A stretch of DNA of 64,000 nucleotides from Spirometra erinaceieuropaei. Taxonomy: Eukaryota > Platyhelminthes > Cestoda > Diphyllobothriidea > Diphyllobothriidae. Positions within the stretch are counted from its first letter, which is position 1. Each line of letters starts with the position of its first letter. The position numbers and the translations under genes are program-made. Shown one piece after another: positions 12,525 through 23,289 of this stretch. The notes under the pieces are model-generated. The model was not told where the DNA came from. It saw only the letters and a program-made list of their open reading frames with translations, and ran no database searches. Location: assembly GCA_902702965.1 (NCBI GenBank), contig CACRXP010000092.1, positions 427,358 through 491,357 on the forward strand, given 5' to 3'.

Positions 12525-12814
12525 AGCACCTAGATAAACACGTTCTGTTGAGCCCATCGTTTTCTTCAGTAACCGCGTTTGACTACAACAAGATATAAAT
12601 TGACGAAGAAGATTGATGCCTATTCAGAGCAAATAAGCGGACGTGGTCTGGCATATTTAGTAGCAAAACAACTTATCTGGGCATAAGACGACGTTTGTTT
12701 CTTCAATTTGGGCAGCTAGTATATAGTAGGTGACCCAGCTAATAACATATAAAACTCGATTATTTATCCTGAGGAAATCTGCTGTTCTGGAATATAAAAG
12801 GTCTTTATAGGTAA

Positions 12815-12987
12815 AATAGCATTACCAAAATGGACAAGGAAGACTGAATGGCTATCTTTGGCTTATTAGCCGTCATCAGACAGTCATGCTCGACCCCGAA
12901 GTGTGCAACACTTGAGGCTCGATCCTGCGCCTCTAACGCCTCTAACCACTGAACCACGGACTTTTTGTCATGTCGGTTGCGATCGGG
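12815..12987 (-). mobile_element. SINE copy truncated by assembly gap
   Basis: The reverse strand gives the tRNA-like head (CCGTGGTTCAGTGGTTAGAG), the B-box-like region and the body (ATGACTGTCTGATGACGGC, AAGCCAAAGATAGCCATTC). It runs into Ns at 12988. Confidence 0.7.
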
Positions 12988-13661
12988 NNNNNNNNNNNNN
13001 NNNNNNNNNNNNNNNNNNNNNNNNNNNNNNNNNNNNNNNNNNNNNNNNNNNNNNNNNNNNNNNNNNNNNNNNNNNNNNNNNNNNNNNNNNNNNNNNNNNN
13101 NNNNNNNNNNNNNNNNNNNNNNNNNNNNNNNNNNNNNNNNNNNNNNNNNNNNNNNNNNNNNNNNNNNNNNNNNNNNNNNNNNNNNNNNNNNNNNNNNNNN
13201 NNNNNNNNNNNNNNNNNNNNNNNNNNNNNNNNNNNNNNNNNNNNNNNNNNNNNNNNNNNNNNNNNNNNNNNNNNNNNNNNNNNNNNNNNNNNNNNNNNNN
13301 NNNNNNNNNNNNNNNNNNNNNNNNNNNNNNNNNNNNNNNNNNNNNNNNNNNNNNNNNNNNNNNNNNNNNNNNNNNNNNNNNNNNNNNNNNNNNNNNNNNN
13401 NNNNNNNNNNNNNNNNNNNNNNNNNNNNNNNNNNNNNNNNNNNNNNNNNNNNNNNNNNNNNNNNNNNNNNNNNNNNNNNNNNNNNNNNNNNNNNNNNNNN
13501 NNNNNNNNNNNNNNNNNNNNNNNNNNNNNNNNNNNNNNNNNNNNNNNNNNNNNNNNNNNNNNNNNNNNNNNNNNNNNNNNNNNNNNNNNNNNNNNNNNNN
13601 NNNNNNNNNNNNNNNNNNNNNNNNNNNNNNNNNNNNNNNNNNNNNNNNNNNNNNNNNNNNN
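12988..13661. other. Assembly gap (674 Ns)
   Basis: A run of N. Translations crossing it are meaningless. Confidence 1.
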
Positions 13662-13674
13662 ACGCCTTCACCGT

Positions 13675-13775
13675 CGAGCTACGGGCTTGATGCAATGTCG
13701 GTTGCTATCGAATATATTAACAGTGGTAGAAGGGCGCTCAGCGATTGGGTTCGCGGCTCAGGTGTTACAAAACCT
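13675..13775 (-). mobile_element. SINE internal fragment after the gap
   Basis: Matches the segment between the tRNA-like head and the 3' part in other copies (ATGTCGGTTGCTATCGAATA, AGGGCGCTCAGCGATTG). It repeats the same SINE segment seen just before the gap, so the gap probably sits between two copies or in a tandem array. Confidence 0.5.
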
Positions 13776-14699
13776 GTGGTTGGGTTTGGCCAGCTGTTGA
13801 CGGTTAATAAGCAAGAAACGACGATGGCGTTATCGAACTAAATGGGTATAAAAGGAACGTTTAATGGGATGAGAGCATTATACGTGCCTCATCTTGTAAG
13901 ACCGATAAGCTTTCGTTGCTGCATATGTGCATTAATACACTAGGCAGAGGCCCAATGTGGCGGTGAAGAGGGTGATTAGGACCACATGCCATCACACACA
14001 ATGTGAACCCCCCTAGGATCGTCCGAAAATTAATCAGTCCCCCTGTGACGCGTTGGCGTTTGCGTAAAGGCTCCCAGAAACGACTAATTTCCAGGTATAA
14101 AGTTAATCATTAATGCGGTTTAAAAAAGTTATCAAAGACAAGTCGATATACAGGCTAAAGATTTTACGCTCGGACTGCCGTATACCCGCTAGACTGCTTA
14201 AAGCACGCCAGGAGTCCGCCTTCACTGACTGCCCTGTACTCGCACATTCAGGCAATTCAGATATCCCATAAGTTTCCTTAGTCATATGCCAATGCACTCA
14301 GCCATCCAGAGACTATCAAATACGGGTGTCTGACTTCTAAGCGGAACAGTTAACAGACTGATAAATGGGTCATCTCTCAAGTCTCAACCATAGCAACTCT
14401 ATTATATACGCTGCCGATGGACGTCTCTGGGGGTGGGGGACACAGTGCGGCAGTTTCCCACTTCTGCACTCTGCTGTACGGAAGTATTTTTCGTTAACTG
14501 ATTCAAAGGAACATTTAAAATCATTTGAAAAATATATACACTACAGAAGCAGCCTAATTTGGAGTATAATTTATGCAGGAAATATCCCCAGTCAGGGGTT
14601 GACATGCTAAGTCTGTAGGAATTTAGTTCGAATTGTGTCCATTGGTCACGCGACCGCGCCCAAGTTCATTTTCCAGTTGTAAACGAACAAGGTTGGTCA
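13776..14699. other. No recognisable feature
   Basis: No supported gene; mixed-composition sequence. Confidence 0.4.
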
Positions 14700-14774
14700 T
14701 TGTTTCATCTTCAAATGACTCTCGATTGCGTGACGATCTCGGGCCAATCAGATGACCGCATTGCATAGCAGACG

Positions 14775-14850
14775 TTGGAAGCGTGGCACTCAAGCGATGA
14801 CTCACTCAACAGGCACATCGATTTGTCACTGGCTTGCCGGGCGCAATGAC
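14775..14850 (+). pseudogene. Penelope-like C-terminal scrap
   Basis: The plus frame reads EAWHSSDDSLNRHIDLSLA, the terminal signature of GIY-YIG Penelope proteins (compare SSANSINRHQDLPVAY at 12.1 kb). Nothing recognisable of the rest remains. Confidence 0.45.
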
Positions 14851-16542
14851 GAAAAATCAGTAGAACGGCCAAAGGTCATTCCCAGAGCAGACGTTTGAGC
14901 ACTAATTGTTCCGCACCGTAGAAACGTATCTGTGGCTCAGAAGATAGTGCAGTCAGTGCGAATGCAGATGTCATCTGCGAAAGTTTCTCACCTCAAAATT
15001 TTGCTGTATTTCGAAGCAATTAATTCACTTGAACATGGAAAAACTTCCAAAATATATATCACACAAGTAGTCTTGTTTTTGGGTTTAATTTACCCAGGAA
15101 GCTGAAAATAGTTCGAGTTAGAAGTAAGTATGCCGCAGCGCAGAGATTTACCTTGTTAATGTCTCATTCAACCTCACCTAAGTAAACTTTTTCAGTAGAA
15201 AACGTATCAGAAATGTTAGCGTTTCATCAGCGAATTGATTTTAGGTGCATACACCGCTTCCAGGGGACTGTTCCGTCACTGCAACCATAAAGGTGTTCCG
15301 GGGCTTTATTAGGGAAGAATAATTGGAGTTTTCTCTTTAAGGTTTCAAATTACAAATTTTACGTGCCAAAAGTTACTGAAGTTAGAGTGCTCGGCTTGCA
15401 CATTAGCGACCTCTACAGGCTTGTCTCTATCTCTGACGATGTTTCGGTGCTCTACCCCTCTTCTTTACTTATGCATACACCTGGAACTCGAAATTTCGCC
15501 TTCATTCGTCAGACTTGTCTGTCACATTCGGCGATGCGCACAACCCCAAACTGACCCCATTTGAAATCTTCTGTTCATGTAGCGCGTGGTAGCTTAGCGT
15601 ACATTCTGAATGTTTTTTCTCCTTATGTGACAAATGCAGACAAACCTTTTGAATAAGTTTCCACGCTTTCCTCCCCACTTTTAACAGTCACATCGCTTTT
15701 GTCACCGATGGAAAGAATTTCCCCCATTACACTTCTACACTCTCATTTTTGAGATGTCTCCGTTTGCACCGACTGCAAAGACACTTGGAAATAACTCGTG
15801 TGCGCCCAGTTCGCCAACTGCCAGACGCCATGATGGATTATTTTACCGCATATTACATTGCAAATGAAGCACTCTCTCTCTCGCTCTCTCCTCACCCCAG
15901 CTACAGAGGGCGGATTTTCGTCGTCGGAAAATTGTGCATCCCTTCTTCTGCCTCGCGCAGTCGATTTGGCCGTCTAGCAAATGGGATTTTTGATCCGACC
16001 GGACGAGAGCCTTCTTGTCCCTTAAGCCCGGAAGTGGATGGGGTGTGGAGGTCAGACCGTGTGTCTTCCGTCTCGTCTGCCGCCTGTATGACAGTTCAGT
16101 CGGTCCACTCGCATCACCTCATTCCAAGATTAAATGGATTGTGAGAGGAAGGGGTGAGGTGGGAGGGGGGGGACGGGAAGAGACGAAATTGAAGCCGGAC
16201 GATGGCGAGAACGCAAGTGGACAAAATCTGACGCCTCTTTTTCGCAAAAAAGTGCCGGCGAGGTGATGAGGCTCTTTTTTACACCTGGAAGAGCTCCTGA
16301 CTGCTGAATAGGTGAGATGGCAACGACAATTTGGTATGTAACACATGATGCGGCCTTCGTACGGCGATTACATGTGAATAGTGATGGAAAATTTAAAAAA
16401 TGCGTCTTTCTACGGGCAAATGGCCTGATGGAATTACTGCCGTTCAAAAAACGTTCACTGCTGCGTTCGTGAAGAAGGTTCGCAGTGCACTTTCCTCAAA
16501 TGAACCAGATGACCATTGATTTGTAGTGTAATTATGTGGCAA
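14851..16542. other. Mostly no recognisable feature
   Basis: Contains a repeat pair member at 15440-15512, a short CT run near 15873 and G-rich sequence near 16150. No supported gene. Confidence 0.4.
15440..15512 (+). repeat. Short dispersed repeat, copy 1
   Basis: ATACACCTGGAACTCGAAAT followed by TTCGCCTTCAT occurs here and at 23070-23140, with similar upstream CTCTTCTT. About 50 bp is nearly identical; class unknown. Confidence 0.6.
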
Positions 16543-16652
16543 GATCTTATTTCGTAGCCGTGCCTTTTAGGGGTTGGGGTAAGGGGTTAGTGTTTAGGGG
16601 TTGGGGTTAGGCTGGGGTTTGTCTACTGGTGGTACGACTATGAAATGAGATC
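16543..16652. repeat. Telomere-like GGTTAG core between inverted repeats
   Basis: The arms at 16543-16564 (GATCTTATTTCGTAGCCGTG) and 16631-16652 (reverse: GATCTCATTTCATAGTCGTA) match at about 18 of 22 positions. Between them lies a degenerate GGGGTTAGG/GGGGTTGGG array. The sequence after the right arm resembles that after 18623. Confidence 0.55.
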
Positions 16653-16882
16653 CGACCAATTATTTTTTGTCTTGGAAGTCAGGTTCGCAAACGCATGATT
16701 TCGATAATTCACCAGGCCCATAGAATGCTATAGAGTATGAAGATATGAGAAGTTGACATGGCTTCTAACAGTCTCATGGGTTATCAACACTCATCGTCCT
16801 TATACCGCCCGCATTTCGAGGTCGGTTTGTTGTGGTAATTCGAAAGGGGGAAGGAGGAAGTGATGCAGGGTGTGAGTGATGT

Positions 16883-16960
16883 TTTGAAGAAGAAGAAGAA
16901 GAAGAAGAAGAAGAAGAAGAAGAACAAGAAGAAGAAGAAGAAGAAGAAGAAGAAGAAGAC
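16883..16960 (+). repeat. (GAA)n microsatellite
   Basis: About 26 units of GAA with one AAC interruption. It directly abuts the tail of a minus-strand retroelement end (16970-17095). Confidence 0.95.
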
Positions 16961-16969
16961 ACAATCGCC

Positions 16970-17095
16970 GGGACAAGAGCTTTATTAGATTGACGTTTCG
17001 GATTCCTGCCCGAATCCATCATCAGAGACAACAGCAGATAAGGGTGGTTCATGCATATGCGGCTGCAGCACTTATAGGATGCAGTAGCCATGCTA
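16970..17095 (-). mobile_element. Penelope-type 3' tail with hammerhead-like motif
   Basis: The reverse strand shares with 19190-19335 and 23950-24090 the order TGCATCCTATAAGTGCTGCA, CCACCCTTATCTGCTGT, the hammerhead-like segment and AATAAAGCTCTTGTCCCGGC. The copy at 24 kb directly follows a Penelope-like frame, which assigns the family. Confidence 0.65.
16992..17025 (-). ncRNA. Hammerhead-like ribozyme motif, intact core
   Basis: Reverse-strand order is CTGATGA, T, GGATTC, loop GGGCAG, GAATCC, GAAAC, GTC. Stem II is a perfect 6-bp helix, and the CUGAUGA and GAAA boxes are both intact. Stem III would be minimal, as reported for Penelope-associated hammerheads, and an extra U sits between the core and stem II. 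Activity is not shown. Confidence 0.6.
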
Positions 17096-17479
17096 CCGCA
17101 TACCTATGAATATTCACGGCTCCCCCCCCCCTTTCATCAGGAATCGTTACACGTGACGTGATAGCCGACATTCGCGTTGCTGCAATTTCATCACGTGGTT
17201 GTGATATTTTTAGGTCGAGTGCGCGGAGTGCACATCACTGTCATCGGAGGCTTATTGTGCTCTTTTTCGCCAAAAAACGGACCACGCTGTAGATGCGCTA
17301 GGCCAAAACGGAGGCCACATCGGATCCTGGCAGGCGTTATCGGGAATGCGTACCCATAACAAATGCCAGCAGTAGGGCGAGGGAGCAGACCTAGCTGCAG
17401 ACTCACGCCGTGCCAATTTGAATCCCTCTTGCCCCCTCCGTATTTTCTGTTGTTTAAAATCGTGGTTAGGTGTTTGCCG

Positions 17480-17720
17480 TGGACCAGGGGATGTGGTAGT
17501 ACACCGAGGTGCGGGTTTCGCCGCCCCAACCACCTACGGCCCCTCCTCTTTCCGGTCTCTTTAACTATGTTTTGATATTGGATGCAAGCGGGAGAGGAGG
17601 GCAGAGTGCGATAGATGCTGTGCAAATCCGCTGTCACTGCAGACTAATTCAGGCACACTTTACCATTCTTGCTCCTACCCTGCTCTGGAGCACACTGTCG
17701 ATCACGACGGTCGAACTACC
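17480..17720 (+). repeat. Rep-A dispersed repeat, copy 1
   Basis: Shared order: GGGTTTCGCC, CTCTTTCCGGTCTCTTTAAC, GCAGAGTGCGATAGATGCTG, AATCCGCTGTCACT, GGAGCACACTGTCG, ACGACGGTCGAACT. No coding frame; class unknown. Confidence 0.65.
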
Positions 17721-18314
17721 GGGCGCTTTTTAATGAACTTTATCAGGTTTGAAAAAACAGCCATATAACTGCGCCGCGTATTGGGTTGCAGTACAGTTCT
17801 GGTTACTTTAAAGCTCCATCGGGGAAAATTGACGTGCTCAGAATTCTGTCATGCGGAGGAAACTATAAAACCAGGGGAACTAAAGCATCACAGTATGACA
17901 CTTTATATAACCGAGCGGGTCTTGCTTTTGCGTGGATTCGGCTTAGAAGGTCGTTCATCAGCCAACGTGTTTTGCGCCGATTTTAACTGCGACTGCAGAG
18001 TCAGTTACTGCCTACGAACAGGAGACGAACATGCGAGTCGCAGGTGCTTGTTGTAAAGAAGACAGATGTGCGATCACTGGGACGGCAACTGTATTAGCCT
18101 GAGCCATCGGACTAGTACATCAGCCTATTTTCGGAGAGTGGGAAAGAACAATAACGCATGAGCAGTCTTGTAACCCGAAAACGCAGGGATTGGAGGCATG
18201 CCGTGTGTACTTGGCGTGACCGGAGTCGCGCCGCCTGCCGCTCACGTCATAACAGTGCGGTAGCAGTGGCCAAATATAACTCTCTTGGCGGCACTAAAGT
18301 CGTTGGGCCTTTTC
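17721..18314. other. No recognisable feature
   Basis: A frame at 17781-18056 shows nothing familiar. Confidence 0.4.
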
Positions 18315-18319
18315 GCATA

Positions 18320-18623
18320 AGATGTGGTTATTAAGCCTCACCTGACGGACACAATACTGCTGAGATTGAGGTTAGGTGTTCAGGATAGGGGTTAGGGTTA
18401 GGGGTTATGGTTAGGAGTCAGAGATAGGAGTTAGGGCAACTACTTCTCAAACACCCAAAGTACAACATCGCATTTTCAATAACTCTTCTTTTGCATACAG
18501 TTACTTGAGCTCATCGCCTGTGCGTTCCCCCGGCCCCACCTGTAAAAACATCTATTACTACCGGTCCGGTATTACAGGTGGCTGGAGTTTGTTTACTTCA
18601 GGTGGGGCCACATAACCACATCT
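18320..18623. repeat. Telomere-like array between inverted repeats
   Basis: The arms at 18320-18344 and 18599-18623 match in reverse complement at about 21 of 25 positions (shared AGATGTGGTTAT and CACCTG). Inside are a degenerate GGGGTTAGGG array (about 18371-18440) and a further local palindrome (CCCCACCTGTAA ... TTACAGGTGG). Confidence 0.6.
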
Positions 18624-19189
18624 GACCTATTTTCATTTTGGAAGCCAAGGAACATTTTGGCCTGAAAACAAGCGCAATCTGGATGTATACGAATTACCAA
18701 TGTGCGCAGTTTGGAATTCGTGGGCTAGCTGTAAATGGTTACAAAGCAGCTGATTGATTGTCGTTTATGAGCGCCATAGCAGCGGGAGGAGAGACGGGAG
18801 TTTTTAAAACTGCCACAGTTATCGGTAGGGAAGAATAATGTGTTTACCTGCCTGGACTTTAGAACTCGTGCAGGAATCCATTGTTAGACAAAAAAGCAGC
18901 CAGAGAACAGGCAACGGTCACAGGGCGTCCTGTTTAATCGAAAAATGTGAAACGGAGAAGTACATCGATTTTGCTCAACAAGATCTTGAAAGACATGAGT
19001 GGACATTACATACTTAACTCTGTGCCAGACTTCGTATGGCCCTAGCCCTTGGAGGACACTCATTGAAATCGTGTGTACAAAATGCTTTTTAACGTTAGTA
19101 TGCTTATACCGTTTTATCTGATCAGCAACATGCATGGGAAATGTAAAAATCTCCGATGTGGGGGGTGGGAAGCCGCAAATCTTCATAGG
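18624..19189. other. No recognisable feature
   Basis: No supported gene; follows the telomere-like element. Confidence 0.4.
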
Positions 19190-19335
19190 TTTCAGATAGT
19201 ATGGCGACCGCATCCTAAAAATACTGCAACTCCTTGTGCACCAATCACCCGTATCTGCTATTGCCTCTGATGAGGAATCCGAGCAGGAATCCAAAACGGC
19301 AGGTAAATAAAGCGCTTGTCCCAGCGATCGTGTCT
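19190..19335 (+). mobile_element. Penelope-type 3' tail
   Basis: CGCATCCTAAAAATACTGCA, CCCGTATCTGCTATTG, CTGATGA, AATAAAGCGCTTGTCCCAGC and GATCGTGTCT occur in the same order as the tails at 17.0 and 24.0 kb. Confidence 0.6.
19267..19301 (+). ncRNA. Degenerate hammerhead-like motif
   Basis: CTGATGA is intact. The stem strands GGAATCC and GAATCC no longer pair well, and GAAAC has become AAAAC. Confidence 0.4.
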
Positions 19336-19854
19336 CTCTTTAGTGTAAGAACCAATCTCACCCAACCTCCCTTGTCGTTTTGGGCAGGTCTCTGGCTCAG
19401 GTTTTGGTATCGACTGCAATTACGGTCGCTACCGCTCAGTTTTAGGGTGGAGCGCCACTACCGTTAATTCCCTCTGGCCTTTTGGCGAAACGAAATTGCC
19501 CACTTAAAGTTACGCCCCTATTGGAAGGTCAATGCAAATAACTGCTTACGCCTTAACTCGGCGTAATTACGTCTGCACACTCAAAGCGTACTTATAAATT
19601 AACAACACTACGTGCTCTGACTTTAGCTTCCACCAACTGTAAAGTGAGGTAGGCAAGCCACTTGCATGGTAAAACTGTTGAATTTCCATTCGCCAGATCA
19701 TATGGAAGTACTGAACAGCAGTCAATCGTGCAGTTTTGGGGGAAGATGCAGTTGATGATGCATTAGCTAAGCTAGGCAACAAGTTGGTGAAATCGCTCTT
19801 TGCCGGCTAGGGATTGGTTACGCTGCCCTGGTCCCAAGTGTCACCTGATGTTTC
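19336..19854. other. No recognisable feature
   Basis: No supported gene; leads into the telomere-like array. Confidence 0.4.
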
Positions 19855-20045
19855 GGTTAAGAGGTAGGGTTCGTTTTAGGGTCTAGGTTAGTGTCAGGCT
19901 GATAATTTAGTTAAAGGTTAGGGTTTGTGTTAAGTTTGAGGGTTATGGTTAGAGTTAGGGTTTCGATTGCGGTTTGGGTTTACGTTTAGTTTTGACGTTG
20001 GGGTTAGGGTTAGAGTAGGTTTACGATTAAGGTTGGGTTTATGCT
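19855..20045 (+). repeat. Degenerate TTAGGG-like array, left part
   Basis: Repeated GGTTAGGGT, GGTTAGAGTT and GGGTTTAGG-like units with much divergence. It continues after the inserted LINE at 21150. Confidence 0.75.
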
Positions 20046-21149
20046 TAAGTTTTGGGTTTGGGTCACAGAAGGCGTATATTCATAGAGAGTGGAGTCCCGC
20101 AAGGCTCGGTGCTCGAACCAACCCTCTTTCTCTTGTTCATCAATGATTGTGTAGATGGGTTGAACTGTGATAGTGCCATGTTTACAGATGACATAAAAAT
20201 CTGGAAAGTCATCCAGAATGCTGCCGATGAGACCAACTTCCAAGAAAATCTTTGTCGATTGGATGAGTGATCCTGCAGATGGCTCCTGTCCTTCAATTTG
20301 AACAAATGTACCATACTGCGCCTCGGAAATCAGACCTCTAATACGCGGCAATACCATCTGAACAGAATGCCACTCCGAGAAGCAGGAACTCAGAAAGATC
20401 TCGGAGTCTTGGTTGCAGACAGTCTAAAGCCTTCTACACAATGTTGTAAGGCGGCCAAGGCCGCAACTTCAATGCTATATGCTCTCAAGCGGGCCTTCGC
20501 AGTTTTCGATAAAGGCTGCTTCTTCAAAGTCTTCGGCATGTTTGCAAGGCCATATCTTGAATATGCAATTCAGGCCTGGAGACCGTGGACGCAGCAGGAT
20601 TACAATCTGCTCCAAAGGGTGCAGAGGCGAGCAACAAAATTAATAACTGGTCAAGGTGCATTGCCATATGAGATCCGCCTAACTAACCTTAATCTCTGTC
20701 CTCCGAGTTATAGGCAGTTGCGCGGAGACTTGATACAAACTTTCCGTATCGTGTGTGGCTTGGACTGCTTCCTCCGGTGCGACGACTTTTTCCAACAGGC
20801 CATTGCAACTAACCTCCGGGGACATCCCTTAGAACTACCTGTGCCCCAAGGTAGATTGAATGTGTGAAAAGTTTTTCTTCTCCAACCGTGTCGTGGAACC
20901 GTGGAATAACCTGCCCGAGACGATTGTTCTGTCTCAATCTGTGGAGACATTTATATGTCGGCTTGACAGACATATGCTGCAGCAACAAGCGGACTATGTG
21001 ACTTTTTAACCATGAGACCAGTGACCTATTTGAATCAATGTCTGCATTCACTTAATGCTGTAATTTTTTCACATTTTTTCTTATTTTATTAATTTTTTGT
21101 TCAAAGGCGTAAGCCTATTTCCTTTAAATACACTGACTGACTGACTGAC
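20046..21149 (+). pseudogene. 5'-truncated CR1/Jockey-type LINE reverse transcriptase
   Basis: The frame from about 20052 has SGVPQGSVLEPTLFLLFIND, then AMFTDDIKIWKVI (YADD box changed to FTDD). A TGA at 20268 replaces Trp in the DEWSCRW position. The same frame continues with LSFNLNKCTILRL, KDLGVLVADSLKPS, LEYAIQAWRPW and VQRRATKLITGQ. A +1 shift near 20865 restores VEPWNNLP to a stop near 21009. The element ends in a TGAC tandem run at 21128-21149, typical of CR1-type 3' ends. It is dead because of the stop, the shift and the altered catalytic box. Confidence 0.85.
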
Positions 21150-21335
21150 GGTTAGGGTCGGGGTTAAGGTTATGGTTTGTGTCAGGGTTGAGTTGAGGCT
21201 TGTTGTTAGAGCTAGGGTTTGTGGTGGGTTTAGGCTTAGGTTTAGTGTGAAGCTTTGGTTTAGCGCTAGGTTTATAATTGCGTTAAGGTTTACTTTTGAG
21301 GCTACGGTTGAGTTTACCGTCAGGTTTGGGGTAAT
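21150..21335 (+). repeat. Degenerate TTAGGG-like array, right part
   Basis: GGTTAGGGTCGGGGTTAAGG and related units resume directly after the LINE tail, so the LINE sits inside one former array. Confidence 0.7.
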
Positions 21336-22329
21336 GCTGCACCGCGTGTCCTATCAGCCAGGTCTTTTGCGGGGATTCTGGGCTTCCTTCAACCTCGCAG
21401 CAGATTTATCATACATCAGGTTGCCTTTTCCGTTTTAGCCTCAGCTACTTTCCTCACTAACGATTTCAGTTTCCCCTTAGGATTACTTTACTTCCAATGC
21501 CCACATTGCGCCTACACTCTGAACCAGGACAGCTTAATAAACCTTTGCCATCGGCACAATCCTCGATACAGTAAATCGGATGCGATTTAAAACTACCACG
21601 ATGCGCTAGAAAACGCGACCTGAAAAGCTGCCAGTTGACGTGTAGCATCCAGGCGGTGTGAGTGTGTTCTCTGATCGCTACAATCATTAGGTCAATTACC
21701 GAGTTGGAGGAGAAGACAGAAGTCAGCAGACTGCGGGGTGTTTTGTATATGAAATCCTGATTTGTCCTCTCAGGCGACAGTGGCCGCTGGCGAAGCCAGA
21801 GCTAGTCTTGATGCGTCCAGTGATGCCTGAAAGTCCTCGAGACAGTAGTGGCAGCCGCTTTCTGGGTTTTCGAGAAGTTTGAAGTGGTTCCACTTGACGC
21901 ATGTTACATTCGCAAAAGGGGACGGTGTTTTCAGGTGGGCATGGGCAACTGCGACTCGGTGGACGCTTGCGCGTCTGGATTGGTTGGCTGCGAATATGAG
22001 TGACCTTGACGCAACGGGACCTTGAATAAGGACGCCAGACATGGCCAGGATGGCTGTCGGCAACAGACGCAAGAACTTGTTCCTCATAATCAGTTGTGTG
22101 TCATTGGGGTGACCGGCTCGAGGACTGGGATTTAAGTCAAATGCCGCTTCTTAATGCGGCCCTTATGGCACTCTGGCGAACGCGAGATCTGAGTTCCTTT
22201 TCTGTGAAAACCTGTTACATTTTGCGGGGATCAGATCGTGTGCTGTACGCGTAAACGGGGTCATGTAGCTTTGCCAGCAACTGCTCCCAAGCCCACCTCC
22301 GGACGTCTTGAACATGTACTGTCAGGAGA
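21336..22329. other. No recognisable feature
   Basis: No supported gene. Frames on both strands are short and unfamiliar. Confidence 0.4.
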
Positions 22330-22480
22330 CCCAGGTGGGCGGGATCAGGAGAGAGTGCGTCAGATGCTGTACAAATCTACCATCACTATAAAGTAATTCC
22401 TTTGTAAGTCACGGCTGCCGCCCCCACTCCGTAGAGTACACGGTGGACCCCGTCGTTCGCAATGGACAAACTGCCACTTT
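22330..22480 (+). repeat. Rep-A dispersed repeat, copy 2
   Basis: GAGAGTGCGTCAGATGCTGT, AATCTACCATCACTATAAA, GTAGAGTACACGGTGGAC and CGTCGTTCGCAATGG, in the Rep-A order. Confidence 0.65.
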
Positions 22481-23069
22481 AATTGCCCTAGGTTTAACCG
22501 TGACCCTGTATGATCTAGCCAGCCCGGGAGATGTCGTGGATAGCACTTCTCTACCTGCGACGATCATTTTCAGTCTGTCCATGGATTTGGCTTACTTTTA
22601 TCTCCAGTGGCAAGGACCAATGAAAACCGTCCCACAAATCACTGGCATATCTTTGCAGACTGCACTGAGCCGGGTTCTGACCTGGATTCTTTTTCGTCGA
22701 TTCCGGCAGGGAGATATGGTCGGGCAGTACAAAAGTGCACAGAGAGGATAACGATGAGGCTTTCCCAAGAATCTCAGACGTGGTCCGAGAGGTCCTCACG
22801 AATCGGTCTCAGCCAACGGCAGTTGAATCCCTCTTATTCTACGTCTATGCGTACAGCTGAGCATTCACTACCGTCCAGTACTGAGCAAACGGAAGAGGCT
22901 TGTTGATAATTGTTATATCGCGATAGGTAGATAGACGCCATCGAGGGCCTTTATAAACTCTGCGAGTTGCATCTATTTTGGCAATGTTGCCATCCATTAA
23001 TCTGTTCATTTGGCTGCATTTCGGTACGCGTATACTTAAAACTGAACAAGAGTCGAGCACCGGAACACA
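22481..23069. other. No recognisable feature
   Basis: Overlapping frames at 22443-22906 have no recognised domain. Confidence 0.35.
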
Positions 23070-23140
23070 GTGTTCAGGTACTCGACTCTTCTTCGTTGCT
23101 TATTCATACACCTGGAACTCGAAATTTCGCCTTCATACTT
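23070..23140 (+). repeat. Short dispersed repeat, copy 2
   Basis: Matches 15440-15512 over about 50 bp (CTCTTCTTCG, ATACACCTGGAACTCGAAAT). Confidence 0.6.
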
Positions 23141-23289
23141 AAAGCTGTCCATCTTCTCAAACTGACAGTCTTGAGTGGTGATTTCACCATGTCAGATATG
23201 CACATCGTGAAATAGAAGACAAAGTTGCTGAGAGCCAATGGCTACCCGCGCATACAAAAACGACACTAGAGGCCAAATCCAACCGGCCC

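Noticed and set aside
12805..13841. Long open frames of 241-312 codons on both strands
   Set aside because: They consist almost entirely of translated Ns in the assembly gap.
16774..17091. 105-codon Ser-rich reverse frame
   Set aside because: Spans a GAA microsatellite and a retroelement tail.
17191..17637. 148-codon reverse frame
   Set aside because: Overlaps Rep-A, has no recognisable domain, and other frames over the same region are also open.
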